The notes below the pieces were generated by a model, which saw only the letters and a program-made list of their open reading frames with translations, was not told the DNA's origin and searched no databases. DNA of 64,000 nt, from contig NZ_WWNB01000011.1 in NCBI RefSeq assembly GCF_012062845.1, positions 1-64,000 of the forward strand, in the 5' to 3' direction. The position numbers and the translations under genes are program-made. This DNA comes from Halomonas salinarum (lineage in GTDB: Bacteria > Pseudomonadota > Gammaproteobacteria > Pseudomonadales > Halomonadaceae). Shown here piece by piece: positions 1 through 10,143 of this stretch. Numbering within the stretch: position 1 is the first letter of the stretch; every line of letters begins with the position of its first letter.

Positions 1-15
1 CAAACTCTTCAGTTT
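1..15 (-). rRNA. rrs: 16S rRNA, 5' end only (partial)
   Basis: Read on the minus strand, the first 15 bases give AAACTGAAGAGTTTG, the conserved 5' end of bacterial 16S rRNA (E. coli AAATTGAAGAGTTTG). The gene runs leftwards out of the window. The assignment is supported by the boxA element and promoters found at the expected places upstream. Confidence 0.9.
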
Positions 16-274
16 AAAATCATACGGTCTTGCCTTCCCGAAGGAAGAAGTAGACCAAACTTGGCTCAAGGTTCAAACGTCTCAAAAAATCAGCCGATAT
101 GGCTTCTTTTGACGAGTCGCTTGCCTTGAAGTATCGGTGACTGATCACCCCTTCATCGACAAGCGCCCACATGAATTATCTGATCGATTGTTAAAGAGCA
201 GCTCCGGGCTCTATAAAGAGTGGAGCATCCCGCATCTGCCTGGCCGTTCGGCCGGCGCCCTGCGAGGAAGGCGT
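16..274 (-). ncRNA. 16S rRNA leader (pre-rRNA 5' spacer)
   Basis: This is the transcribed leader between the rRNA promoters and the 16S 5' end. On the minus strand it holds boxA (189-200), followed by ATCAGATAATTCATGTGGGCGC, which closely follows the E. coli leader after boxA and includes a boxC-like TGTGGGC. A small hairpin, CTTCC-TTCG-GGAAG, lies about 30 bases before 16S. The leader supplies antitermination and the 5' half of the RNase III processing stem. No protein is encoded here. Confidence 0.75.
189..200 (-). promoter_or_regulatory. rRNA antitermination boxA
   Basis: The minus strand reads TGCTCTTTAACA, a perfect match to the boxA RNA element of gammaproteobacterial rRNA leaders, which is bound by NusB/NusE. 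It lies about 175 bases upstream of the 16S 5' end, as in E. coli rrn operons. Confidence 0.92.
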
Positions 275-302
275 ATTCTACTGAATCGACAGTAAATGTC
301 AA
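275..302 (-). promoter_or_regulatory. rRNA promoter, proximal (P2-like)
   Basis: On the minus strand there is a consensus -35 TTGACA (297-302), a 16-base spacer and a -10 TAGAAT (275-280). It lies about 75 bases upstream of boxA and reads into the 16S gene. Confidence 0.85.
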
Positions 303-376
303 CCCTTGCTGTTAGCGCTTGCCGTTGATGACCGGGCAAGCCAGCGGCGAGTTGGACGCCGATCGAGTGGAGGAGC

Positions 377-404
377 ATTTTACCGTTTCCGGCTGCTTTG
401 TCAA
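377..404 (-). promoter_or_regulatory. rRNA promoter, middle (P1-like)
   Basis: On the minus strand: -35 TTGACA (399-404), a 16-base spacer, -10 TAAAAT (377-382), then a GC-containing discriminator (GCTCC). It has the same architecture and spacer as the proximal promoter about 100 bases downstream, so these form a tandem rRNA promoter pair. Confidence 0.8.
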
Positions 405-505
405 TGCTGATCGATTCAAGCGAACCGAAAAACCTTAACGAAAACAAGTGCTTCCAACACCCTACACCGCTTCCGACGTTTGCTCGTCGGCGGCAGCGGA
501 TGCGT

Positions 506-534
506 ACTCTACGGACTATCGCGGAGCTACGCAA
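506..534 (-). promoter_or_regulatory. possible third, distal rRNA promoter
   Basis: On the minus strand: TTGCGT (529-534), a 17-base spacer, TAGAGT (506-511). The bases after the -10 (ACGC) match those after the proximal promoter's -10, which suggests a related element, but the -35 is weaker than in the other two. Confidence 0.4.
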
Positions 535-559
535 GGACTTTCACTTCACCCACTCATAT

Positions 560-597
560 AAAAAAACTAGCGCCTAACATGCTGCCCTTCGGGTAGC
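560..597 (-). terminator. weak terminator-like hairpin after dld
   Basis: On the minus strand a 7-bp stem with one mismatch (GCTACCC-GAA-GGGCAGC, 581-597) is followed, 14 bases later, by seven T residues (560-566). It sits between the end of dld (698) and the rRNA promoters. The gap between stem and T-run makes it a poor intrinsic terminator. Confidence 0.3.
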
Positions 598-697
598 GAT
601 GAACACCTTCGGGACTACCCCTCATGACCGACCTGAAGACCAGGACGAGCAAGAGAGAAAGACCAGCTCGACGTGTGGTTAAACAAGACAGCCCATC

Positions 698-3589
698 TTA
701 TGGCACCGCGCTGCTGGCTCGATCGAGCAACGACAGAATCGACCGGTAGGGAATGCCGCCATGCTGACTCAGCCCGATCTCGCAGGTCCGTGAGTTGGAG
801 TAACCAACCCGGCAGCCGGCGACCTGCTCGGCCAGACCATCGAGGGCCGAGGCGTTGAGCTCAGGCGTGGTGAAGCCTTTATCGCCAGCAAAGCCGCAAC
901 AGGTGATCTCGGCGGGCACCACCACTTCACGGGCACAGGCCCTGGCCAGCGCCACGAATTTGTCGGCGAGCCCCATGCGAGTGCTTGAGCAGGTCACGTG
1001 AAGCGCCACAGATTCGTCGACCGGCGTCAGCGCAAGACGAGGCAGCAGGTGATCATGGGCAAAGGCCACCGGCTCCTGAAGCATAAGGCGCTCATCCAGC
1101 GTCTCCTGCATGCGCAAGGTACAGGGACTAGTATCAGAGAGCACCGGATAGCGCCCGTTCTGACTCGCCGCCAGCAGTTCACGATTAAGCTCCCGCGCCT
1201 TGTGGTCGGCCTCGGCGTACTGCCCCTTGGACTGGAAGGCCATCCCACAGCACAGATGGCCGGAAATCGCCGGAATGACCACCTCGAAGCCGGCCTTTTC
1301 CAACAGCGCCAGGGTCAACTCCATATCCGATCGCGACTCGGGATCATGATGACCGGCGCCAAACACTCGGGTTGCACAAGAAGGCAGGTAGACCACCTTG
1401 TCGCGCGCACCCTTACGGTGGCCGTCATCCTTGCCGCTCCCCCTACTATTGCCAGCCGATGAAAACGCCTTCAGCACTTTCACCGGCGCCGCCTTGGGCG
1501 TGGTCGGCGACCACTGCGGAAGCCTGCCGCCGCTTCCCTGATGGAGTGCACGCCCGACCTTTTCGGTACCGCGATCACCGAGTACCGCATGACCAAGGCT
1601 TGCCACATTGAGGGCACCACGGGCCAGCCGAGTGGTGCCTGAAAAATGCCGCCCTAGCCGATGCGCCATGGCCGCCTGCCCGGTGTTGCGCTCATGGCGC
1701 AGATCGCGCACCAGGTCACCGGTATTGATCCCCACCGGGCACTGAGTTGCACAGAGACCGTCTGCGGCACAGGTCTCGATACCCTGATAGGCATAGTCCT
1801 GGCAGAGCCGCTTGAGCCGCTCACTCTCTTCCGCACTTGCTCCCTCGGACTGACTATCACCCAGAGCCTCGAGGCGCGCGATCTCGCGACGCACCACGAT
1901 GCGCTGACGAGGCGTCAGGGTCAGGTTCTTCGACGGACAGACCGATTCACAGAAGCCGCACTCGATGCACTTGTCGATCACCGGAGCGGCGGCGGGCAGC
2001 GGCTTCAAATTCTCGAGGTGCAGCGTCTTGTTACGACTGAGGATTACCTCAGGATTGAGCAGGTTATCGGGATCAAAAAGCGCCTTGATTTGCCACATCA
2101 GCGCATAGGCGTCGGCGCCCCACTCAAGCTCGACATAAGGCGCCATGTTACGCCCGGTACCGTGCTCGGCCTTCAACGACCCGCCGTACTCGACGCCGAC
2201 CAGCTGCGCCACCTCGTCCATGAGCGCCTGATAGCGCTCGACCTCGCCGTCGCGCTCGAAGCCCTGCGGGAAGACGAAGTGCAGATTACCCTCCAGCGCA
2301 TGCCCGAAGAGGATAACGTCCTGATAACCATGGCGATGAAAGGTCTCGGTGAGCGCCAGCACCCCCTCGTCGAGTCGCTCGATGGGGAAGGCCACGTCCT
2401 CGATGACCACGGTCGTGCCGGTTTCGCGCACGGCACCCACCGCCGGGAAAAGCCCCTTGCGAATCTTCCAGTAGAGGGCGTACTGATTGGCATCACGCGT
2501 AAAAGACAGCGGCTCCAGGCAGCGAATGCCCTCCAGGGCCTCGTGCACACGGACCTCCCGAGCCTCGATCATGGCCGCATCGTCGCCGCGCACGTCGATC
2601 AAAAGCGCCGCCGCGCCTTCGGGCAAGGTTCTCAGCACCTCGGGCATACCCGGCTGATCCTGCACCGAACGCAGCGCGGCCCGGTCCATCAGCTCCACGG
2701 CCGAGACCGGCGTCTGCTTGAGGGCGATAGTCGCCCGGCAGGTCGTTGCCATGTCGGGAAAGAAGGCCAACGCCGCGGCCTTGATCGGCTCATCGGGCAC
2801 AGTCTCGTAGGTGATACTGCTGATGAACCCGAGCGTGCCCTCCGAACCGATCATCAGATGGGTGAGGATGTCGAGGCCATCGCGGAAGTCCACCAGACTG
2901 TTAAGGGCGTAGCCGGTGGTGTTCTTGAGCCGATATTTGTGGCGAATGCGTTTGGCCAATTCCACATCGGTGCGGGTATTGACGGAAAGCCGCTCCAAGC
3001 CGTCGATCAGCGACGCATGGCTCCGGCGAAACGCCGCCACGCTATCGGGGTCGGCGGTATCGAGTACCGCGCCGTCAGCCAGCACCAGGCGTATGTCGCG
3101 CAGGGTGCGGTAGCTGTTCTGGGCAGTACCGCAACACATTCCCGAGGCGTTATTGGCCGCGATGCCGCCGATCATGCAGCTATTGATGGAGGCCGGATCA
3201 GGACCGATCTTGCGCCCGTAAGGTGCCAGCAACTGATTGGCCCGGGCGCCGATGACCCCAGGTTGAAGACGAATCGCCCGCCCCTCGTCGAGGACCTGGT
3301 AGTCACGCCAGCCCTGATTGAGCTGAATCAGCACCGAATCGGTCAATGCCTGGCCGGAAAGCGAGGTACCCGCCGCCCGAAAGGTCACCGGCAGCCGCCG
3401 CGCATGACATTCACGCAACACCTCGACCAGCTCCCGCTCATCAAGTGGGCGCACCACTATTTGCGGTATCAGCCGATAGAAGCTGGCATCGCTGCCATAG
3501 GCGAGAAGGCGCAAGGGGTCGTGGATCAAGCGTTCGGCAGGCAGTACATCGCGCAGCGCCTCACGCAGCTCTCGATAGGGTGCTTTCAT
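698..3589 (-). CDS. dld: D-lactate dehydrogenase, FAD/Fe-S type
   Basis: This is a membrane-associated, NAD-independent flavoprotein that oxidises D-lactate to pyruvate and passes electrons to the respiratory chain. It has 963 residues, typical of the fused FAD plus Fe-S form (called LldE or Dld-II in Pseudomonas). The N-terminal half is an FAD-binding PCMH domain (TFRAAGTSLSGQ and IGGIAANNASGMCCG). Two cysteine clusters for 4Fe-4S centres follow near residues 540 (CIECGFCESVCP) and 604 (CAADGLCATQCP), and two CCG domains near 781 (HLCCGMAF) and 895 (TCCGFAGDKG). The ATG follows the lldD stop codon with no gap, and its SD (ACGGAG) lies inside the end of lldD, so the two genes are co-translated. 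A glycolate oxidase-like substrate cannot be excluded, but pairing with lldD and lldR favours D-lactate. Confidence 0.92.
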   Translation of the reverse strand: MKAPYRELREALRDVLPAERLIHDPLRLLAYGSDASFYRLIPQIVVRPLDERELVEVLRECHARRLPVTFRAAGTSLSGQALTDSVLIQLNQGWRDYQVLDEGRAIRLQPGVIGARANQLLAPYGRKIGPDPASINSCMIGGIAANNASGMCCGTAQNSYRTLRDIRLVLADGAVLDTADPDSVAAFRRSHASLIDGLERLSVNTRTDVELAKRIRHKYRLKNTTGYALNSLVDFRDGLDILTHLMIGSEGTLGFISSITYETVPDEPIKAAALAFFPDMATTCRATIALKQTPVSAVELMDRAALRSVQDQPGMPEVLRTLPEGAAALLIDVRGDDAAMIEAREVRVHEALEGIRCLEPLSFTRDANQYALYWKIRKGLFPAVGAVRETGTTVVIEDVAFPIERLDEGVLALTETFHRHGYQDVILFGHALEGNLHFVFPQGFERDGEVERYQALMDEVAQLVGVEYGGSLKAEHGTGRNMAPYVELEWGADAYALMWQIKALFDPDNLLNPEVILSRNKTLHLENLKPLPAAAPVIDKCIECGFCESVCPSKNLTLTPRQRIVVRREIARLEALGDSQSEGASAEESERLKRLCQDYAYQGIETCAADGLCATQCPVGINTGDLVRDLRHERNTGQAAMAHRLGRHFSGTTRLARGALNVASLGHAVLGDRGTEKVGRALHQGSGGRLPQWSPTTPKAAPVKVLKAFSSAGNSRGSGKDDGHRKGARDKVVYLPSCATRVFGAGHHDPESRSDMELTLALLEKAGFEVVIPAISGHLCCGMAFQSKGQYAEADHKARELNRELLAASQNGRYPVLSDTSPCTLRMQETLDERLMLQEPVAFAHDHLLPRLALTPVDESVALHVTCSSTRMGLADKFVALARACAREVVVPAEITCCGFAGDKGFTTPELNASALDGLAEQVAGCRVGYSNSRTCEIGLSQHGGIPYRSILSLLDRASSAVP

Positions 3590-4744
3590 TTACTTAGCTC
3601 CGTAGCCAAGACCCGACGCCAGCGAATCCGCGCCAAGATCGGCAATGCTATGTGCACCGGTAAGTGTCATCGCAACTCGCATCTCCTTGTCGAACAACTC
3701 AAGCAGATGGGTCACGCCCGCCTCACCGGCCGTGGCCAGAGCATAGATGAAAGCACGTCCCAGCAGGACGGTATCGGCACCCGAAGCGATCATGCGCACG
3801 ACATCGAGACCATTACGCACTCCTGAATCAGCCAAAATGGCAATATCGCCTTTCACCGCATCGGCAATGGCCGGCAAGGCACGCGCGGTCGAGGGAACCC
3901 CATCGAGCTGACGCCCGCCATGGTTGGATACCACAATACCGTCGGCACCGAAGCGCACCGCTTCACGGGCATCCTCGGCGTCGAGAATCCCCTTGATGAT
4001 CATCGGGCCATCCCAGAACTCGCGAATCCACTCCAGATCCTTCCAGGAGATAGAGGGATCGAAATTATCGCCAAGCCAGGCGATGTAGTCCTCAAGCTCC
4101 GTTGGATGCCCTCGATAATCCGATACGTTACCCAAGTCATGAGGACGGCCATGCAGGCCTACATCCCATGCCCAGCGTGGATGTGTCACGGCCTGTGCCA
4201 TTCGCCGGATCGCGCCATGCTTGCCACTCATGCCGGAGTGAGCATCACGATAGCGCGCGCCCGGCACCGGCATATCAACCGTAAAGACCAGTGTCTTGAC
4301 GCCGGCCGCCTTGGCACGCTCCAGGACATGCTTCATGAAGCCCCGGTCCTTCAACACATAGAGCTGGAACCAGATAGGCCGATCGATGGCCGAGGCCACC
4401 TCGCCGATGGGGCATACCGATACCGTCGACAGCGTGAAGGGAATGCCCTTGCTGGCAGCAGCCCGCGCCGCCTGGACCTCGCCACGCCGCGCATACATGC
4501 CGGTCAATCCCACGGGAGCCAGAGCGATCGGCATGGACATGGGTTCGCCAAAGAGCTCGGTTTCCAGCGACAGGCTGGACATATCCTTGAGCACACGCTG
4601 ACGCAGCCCGATTTCAGCAAGGTCTTCGACGTTATGTCGCAGCGTGTGCTCGGTATAGGAGCCACCGTCCGCGTAGTGGAACAAAAAAGGCGGAAGGCGG
4701 CGCTTGGCAGCTTGGCGATAGTCCGTGGAAGCGGAAATGATCAT
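3590..4744 (-). CDS. lldD: L-lactate dehydrogenase, FMN (quinone-linked)
   Basis: The product oxidises L-lactate to pyruvate at the inner membrane using FMN and reduces the quinone pool. Its 384 residues match LldD. It is a TIM-barrel member of the alpha-hydroxy-acid oxidase family, with the FMN-binding stretch [24 protein letters not shown], and the catalytic histidine in [12 protein letters not shown] near residue 273, followed by [15 protein letters not shown]. Together with dld it lets the cell use both lactate enantiomers. The start at 4744 gives the normal family N-terminus; its SD is weak (CAGGG). A consensus promoter lies about 254 bases upstream of the ATG with an LldR-type operator just after the transcription start. 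No lldP lactate permease is present next to it. Confidence 0.95.
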   Translation of the reverse strand: MIISASTDYRQAAKRRLPPFLFHYADGGSYTEHTLRHNVEDLAEIGLRQRVLKDMSSLSLETELFGEPMSMPIALAPVGLTGMYARRGEVQAARAAASKGIPFTLSTVSVCPIGEVASAIDRPIWFQLYVLKDRGFMKHVLERAKAAGVKTLVFTVDMPVPGARYRDAHSGMSGKHGAIRRMAQAVTHPRWAWDVGLHGRPHDLGNVSDYRGHPTELEDYIAWLGDNFDPSISWKDLEWIREFWDGPMIIKGILDAEDAREAVRFGADGIVVSNHGGRQLDGVPSTARALPAIADAVKGDIAILADSGVRNGLDVVRMIASGADTVLLGRAFIYALATAGEAGVTHLLELFDKEMRVAMTLTGAHSIADLGADSLASGLGYGAK

Positions 4745-4968
4745 GGCGAGCCCTGTACAATGGAGGCACTATCTATCGGAATGGATAACATTTGGCCTGG
4801 AGACGTCAGGCGTAAGGATGCCTGCCTGGCGGAGCACGCCATCCGTACCCGGTTATGCTAGCCGCCGACCAAGGCTGGCGTGACCAGACAGCACTAGCGC
4901 AATATCACGGCCTCTCTATTGGCAAGCCCCGACCCTGCCGATTTATCACTAGCATTGATCACATGGGT

Positions 4969-4985
4969 AATTGGTAAAACCAATT
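4969..4985. promoter_or_regulatory. LldR-type operator O1 (lldD side)
   Basis: A perfect 17-bp dyad, AATTGGT-AAA-ACCAATT. It matches the TGGT-N3-ACCA core of FadR/LldR-subfamily GntR sites and E. coli LldR operators. It falls about +13 to +29 relative to the predicted lldD transcription start. Its centre (4977) is 189 bp from the centre of O2, which is 18 turns at 10.5 bp per turn. Confidence 0.85.
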
Positions 4986-5004
4986 TACAGATAGCGTGGA
5001 GCGA

Positions 5005-5034
5005 ACTCTAGAAGCGCCTAGCTAGCGGTGTCAA
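5005..5034 (-). promoter_or_regulatory. lldD-dld promoter
   Basis: On the minus strand: -35 TTGACA (5029-5034), an 18-base spacer, -10 TAGAGT (5005-5010). Transcription would start near 4998, immediately before operator O1, and would leave a leader of about 250 bases before the lldD ATG. Confidence 0.75.
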
Positions 5035-5130
5035 ACCCTAGCCTCGCCCTACCGCTTATACTTTGGTATCGACCGTCAAAAGCGGATCATAACTTATTGA
5101 AAACCCACGACTCCCGGGCAAAGACCCAAC

Positions 5131-5160
5131 TTGTCAGGAAAGGGCCTCTTGGCCTATTAT
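5131..5160 (+). promoter_or_regulatory. lldR-dctB-dctD promoter
   Basis: -35 TTGTCA (5131-5136), an 18-base spacer, -10 TATTAT (5155-5160). Operator O2 begins inside the -10 element, so LldR binding would block polymerase, as expected for autorepression. Confidence 0.7.
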
Positions 5161-5173
5161 TGGTCTTACCAAT
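5159..5173. promoter_or_regulatory. LldR-type operator O2 (lldR side)
   Basis: A perfect 15-bp dyad, ATTGGT-CTT-ACCAAT, sharing the TGGT-N3-ACCA core with O1. It overlaps the -10 and start region of the lldR promoter. Paired with O1 at an integral number of helical turns, it fits a repression loop like that described for E. coli LldR. Confidence 0.85.
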
Positions 5174-5201
5174 TTAACTTAACTTTAAAGATGGTGTGCC
5201 C

Positions 5202-5975
5202 ATGGCCTATCAGACCGTCCGCCAACCGCGCATCGCCGATGTGATCACCGAGCGCCTCGAGGCCATGATCATAGAAGGCAGCCTCAATCCCGGCCAGCGG
5301 CTGCCACCCGAACGCGAACTCGCCGAGCGTTTCGGCGTCTCGCGCCCCTCGCTGCGCGAGGCGATTCAGAAGCTCGCCGCCCGCGGCCTGCTGAATAGTC
5401 GCCAAGGGGGCGGCACCTTCGTTACCGAAGAGCTCAACAACCGCTACAAGGATCCACTCCTTGAGATGCTGTCGCGCCACGACGAGTTCCACCTCGATTT
5501 GCTGGAGTTCCGCGATGCCATGGAAGGCCTCTCGGCCTATTATGCCGCGCTACGCTCGACTCCGGCCGACAAGGAACTACTGTTGCGCCGCTTCGAGGAG
5601 CTCAAGACAAGCTTCGAGGGCCGAGACCCGGAGCTTGAGGCCAAGGCCGATGCTGCCTTCCATCTGGCGATTGCCGAATCAGCCCATAATGTCCTGATCC
5701 TGCACACCATCCGTGGCGTCTTCGACATGCTGGAGAAGAGCATCGTCAAAAATCTCGCCCACCTGTTCGAGAAGCCGGACTCGCGTCCGCTGTTGATGGA
5801 GCAGCACCGTGCTCTGCTTGATGCCATCCTCGAGGGTCGTGCCGAAGACGCAAGGCTCAGGGCTCATGAACACCTGGTGTTCGTCGAGGAGGGGCTGCTC
5901 GAGGTCGAGCGTGCCGAAACACGGGCTCAGCGCGCCCTGCGCCGGGCCCAGGCCATTCCCGAGCGAGCCCCATGA
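5202..5975 (+). CDS. lldR: LldR-type GntR/FadR-family regulator
   Basis: A transcription factor of 257 residues that probably responds to lactate and controls the divergent lldD-dld operon. The N-terminal winged helix (about residues 8-75) has the GntR signature (LPPERELAERFGVSRPSLREAIQKLAARGLL, quoted in part: RPSLREAIQ). The C-terminal all-helical FCD ligand-binding domain fills residues 95-240. Two matching operators lie just upstream. I chose the ATG at 5202; a GTG two codons earlier (5196) is also possible, and neither has a strong SD. The stop codon overlaps the dctB start (ATGA), so the regulator is translationally coupled to a two-component system, which is unusual. PdhR or GlcC specificity is an alternative, but the divergent lldD favours LldR. 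Confidence 0.88.
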   Translation: MAYQTVRQPRIADVITERLEAMIIEGSLNPGQRLPPERELAERFGVSRPSLREAIQKLAARGLLNSRQGGGTFVTEELNNRYKDPLLEMLSRHDEFHLDLLEFRDAMEGLSAYYAALRSTPADKELLLRRFEELKTSFEGRDPELEAKADAAFHLAIAESAHNVLILHTIRGVFDMLEKSIVKNLAHLFEKPDSRPLLMEQHRALLDAILEGRAEDARLRAHEHLVFVEEGLLEVERAETRAQRALRRAQAIPERAP

Positions 5976-7910
5976 GCCAGCGGCCAGCCGCCTGCGCCAC
6001 CTCGAGCGTCGCCCACTCGACACGCCTATCGCGACCCTGGCGTCTGACGCTGCTATTGCTGATTACCGCTGGCCTGGTGCTTGTCACCTGGCAGGCGGCG
6101 AGCCTGGCCCGGGAACAGGCACTTTCCAATCTCACCGACGAGGCACATAACGAGCTGCGCCTCTCGGCAGCAGGTCTGAACGGTCATCTGTCCCGCCACG
6201 ACTACCTGGCCGAAATGCTGGCCTCTCGAGAAGTGGTGCAGCGCTTCCTGGCCACCCCCGACCAACAGGAGGCGATGCCGGTTAATCGCCTTCTGGACAA
6301 GATGCGTGAGACCGCCGATGTCTCGGACATTTACCTGCTCGACCGACAGGGCAACACGCTGGCCGCCAGCAACTGGCGGCGAGACGATACCTTCATCGGC
6401 CAGAACTACGCCTTTCGTGACTACTACAAGGATGCCGTCGACGGGCGCCTAGGGCGCTTCCATGGTCTTGGCACCAGTTCGCGAGCTCGCGGCTATTACT
6501 TCTCGGCGCCGATCTGGCTTGCCAATCACGAGGCACAGACAGCGGATGGCGTGATCGTCGTCAAACTCCTGCTCGATGAAGTGGAAGCCGCCTGGGCATC
6601 GCAAAGCGCCGAGCTGATGGTCACCGACAGGGACGGCATCATCTTCATGGCCAGCCGGGACGAGCTGCGTCTGCATGCCCTGCAACCCCTCTCCCAGGAG
6701 AAACGCCAGGCACTGCGTGATTCGAGGCGCTACGCCGAGGCGCCGCTCCCCCCGGCTGGCCTCGATATTCTCGAGCGTCGGCCACAAGGCGGTCAGGTCG
6801 TGAGCTTCAAGGAAGGAACGCTTGCCGGCACGCCCTACCTGCGGCTGCGCCGCGAGATGCCCGAATTCGACTGGCAGATGCACATCCTGAAACCGCTGAC
6901 ACCGGTACTGACAGCCCAATGGCAAGCCGCCCTGCTGGCCGGCGGGCTCTACGGCATGGTGGCCATGGCCGGTGGTTACGGCTGGCAGCGCCGTCGGCTG
7001 CGTCGTGAGCGGGAGCAGTTCGCCGACCGCGAGCGACGCACGCTTGCCAGAGCCCGTGACGAGCTGGAGCGCAACGTCGAACATCGTACCCGCGACCTAG
7101 TCGACACCAACCGTCGGCTTTCCGATGAGATAGAGGAGCGCCGCCGCGCCGAGCAGAGCCTGCGCCAGACCCGCGATGAGCTGATACAGGCCGCCAAGCT
7201 TGCGGTCCTTGGTCAGCTGGCCGCCGGCATCAATCACGAACTCAATCAGCCTCTGGCAGCCGTGCGGGCCTACGCCGAAAACGCCCGTCGCTTTCTCGAG
7301 CAGGGACGCACCGAGACGACCGACGCCAACCTGGCGCAGATCGTCGAGCTGACCGAGCGAATGGCCGAGATCAGCGCTCAGCTCAAGGAATTCTCGCGCC
7401 CCAGCGGCGACACCCTGACCGCCGTCTCGGTACCGGCCTGCTTCGGCTATGCGCTGCGTCTCTATCAGGCCCGCCTCAAAGAGGCCGGCGTCGAGGTGAT
7501 CTACGACTGGCCCGAGACAGAGACCTGGGTGCGCGCCGACCTGGTGCGTCTCGAGCAGGTGCTGGTCAACCTGATCGGCAATGCCCTGCAGGCCATGAGC
7601 GAGACCCCGTCGCAGCAACTGAGGCTTATTATCGAGCCGCTCGATAGTACGGTGCGCCTGAGCGTCGCCGACAACGGCCCGGGCATCAAGGAAGCGCTTC
7701 TTAGCCGGGTCTTCGAGCCCTTCTTTACCACCAAGTCACCGGGCAGCGGCCTGGGCCTGGGCCTATCGATTTCCTCGCGTATCATTGATGATCTGGGTGG
7801 ACATCTGACGGCCGGCAATCAGCCTCAGGGCGGTGCCATCTTCACCGTCACCCTGCCCGCCGATACCACACCACGACGTGATACTTCCCCCCTTCAGGAG
7901 CCTTCATCTC

Positions 7911-7918
<8 letters not shown>
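5972..7918 (+). CDS. dctB: DctB-like sensor histidine kinase
   Basis: A membrane sensor kinase of 648 residues. Two membrane segments (about 27-47 and 313-333) flank a periplasmic double-Cache region of about 265 residues, the carboxylate-binding module of DctB. A coiled coil (RARDELERNVEHRTRDL) leads to the HisKA domain with the phospho-acceptor His422 in INHELNQPLAA, followed by an HATPase domain with VLVNLIGNALQAM (N box), VADNGPGI (G1) and FEPFFTTKSPGSGLGLGLS (F and G2). It starts inside the lldR stop codon and overlaps dctD by 8 bases. DctB usually senses C4-dicarboxylates; linkage to lldR raises the possibility of lactate or a related monocarboxylate, which the sequence alone cannot settle. 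Confidence 0.9.
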
Positions 7919-9290
<1,372 letters not shown>

Positions 9291-9375
9291 CCCAACGCCC
9301 GCTCGGGCTGGTCGCGCCGGAGTGTGGCGACGCAGAGCACGGCGCAGTGCGTATCGCCAGCTTGGCTTGCTGCTA

Positions 9376-10047
9376 TCAGCGTAAAAACCAGGTGCCATGA
9401 TGAAGGATGCCCATCAGCACCGGCCAGGGAGGCAGCCAGGGCGATAGCCCGGCGGCCAACAGCAGCATCATCACCGAGTTGCCGGGCTCGCGCAGGTCGC
9501 AGAGCTTGAGCGCCGTGCCAAAGGAGCGCTTGAGCCGTCCGCCCATCAGGTCGACGCTGTACAACTCGTCGAGCAGCAGGTGGATCACGCTGCCCAGCCA
9601 CAGCGCCAGCCCCTGTAACCAGGCGATCTCGGCATCCTGTCCGAACAGCCGGTAGCTCAGCGCCGTGGTGATCAGCGCGCATAGGCCACTGGCCAGTAGC
9701 GAGTGCCAGATCCCCCGGTGCACGGTGAAGCGTTTGAAGACCGCCCCCGCCAGGTAGCGCACGCCCAGATAGAGGCCACCACACGCCACCACCAGCTGTC
9801 CCGGGGAAAGGCGAGCCTGCAACATCAGGACACCGACGATCACCGCAAATACAGCGAAGAGATTGAAGATCAGGCGGATCGCCTTGGAATGATCGGAGTC
9901 GATATCCGGCAGGATGCCGCCAAAGGTCACCAGGGCAGCCAGCGGTGCGGCCTCGGTCATGCTCCACCAGCCGGCCTGCCAGCCACTGATGGCCGCCAGA
10001 GCGCCACCGGCGGCGGCCACGCTGATGTGAGTTGAAAAATTGGCCAT
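9376..10047 (-). CDS. membrane-bound metal-dependent hydrolase, YdjM/DUF457 family
   Basis: A polytopic membrane protein of 223 residues from the YdjM (COG1988) family, annotated as metal-dependent hydrolases. It shows the family's conserved acidic/histidine motifs: HIS near the start, LPDIDSDHS (about 46-54), HRGIWHS (about 109-115) and HLLLDELYSVD (about 150-160), set between hydrophobic helices. E. coli YdjM is SOS-induced, but I see no LexA box here. Its substrate is not known. The gene is convergent with dctD and lies upstream of yrdA's end, with 96 bases between them. Nothing nearby suggests a specific role. Confidence 0.8.
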   Translation of the reverse strand: MANFSTHISVAAAGGALAAISGWQAGWWSMTEAAPLAALVTFGGILPDIDSDHSKAIRLIFNLFAVFAVIVGVLMLQARLSPGQLVVACGGLYLGVRYLAGAVFKRFTVHRGIWHSLLASGLCALITTALSYRLFGQDAEIAWLQGLALWLGSVIHLLLDELYSVDLMGGRLKRSFGTALKLCDLREPGNSVMMLLLAAGLSPWLPPWPVLMGILHHGTWFLR

Positions 10048-10143
10048 GCCCGGGACTCAACCACTGGATAGAAAACCAGATTATCGCCCGCCTTGGCATG
10101 AAAAAACAACGACTTGGCTTTACCCGATGCCCAGAAACCGGGC

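Noticed and set aside
211-534. 107-residue open frame on the minus strand
   Set aside because: It covers the rRNA promoters and leader; the composition is not coding-like and there is no SD.
1661-3826. 721-residue open frame antisense to dld
   Set aside because: It is the high-GC mirror of a clear family gene (dld) and has no recognisable domain. Similar long antisense frames at 20959-22503 and 37103-38632 were rejected for the same reason.
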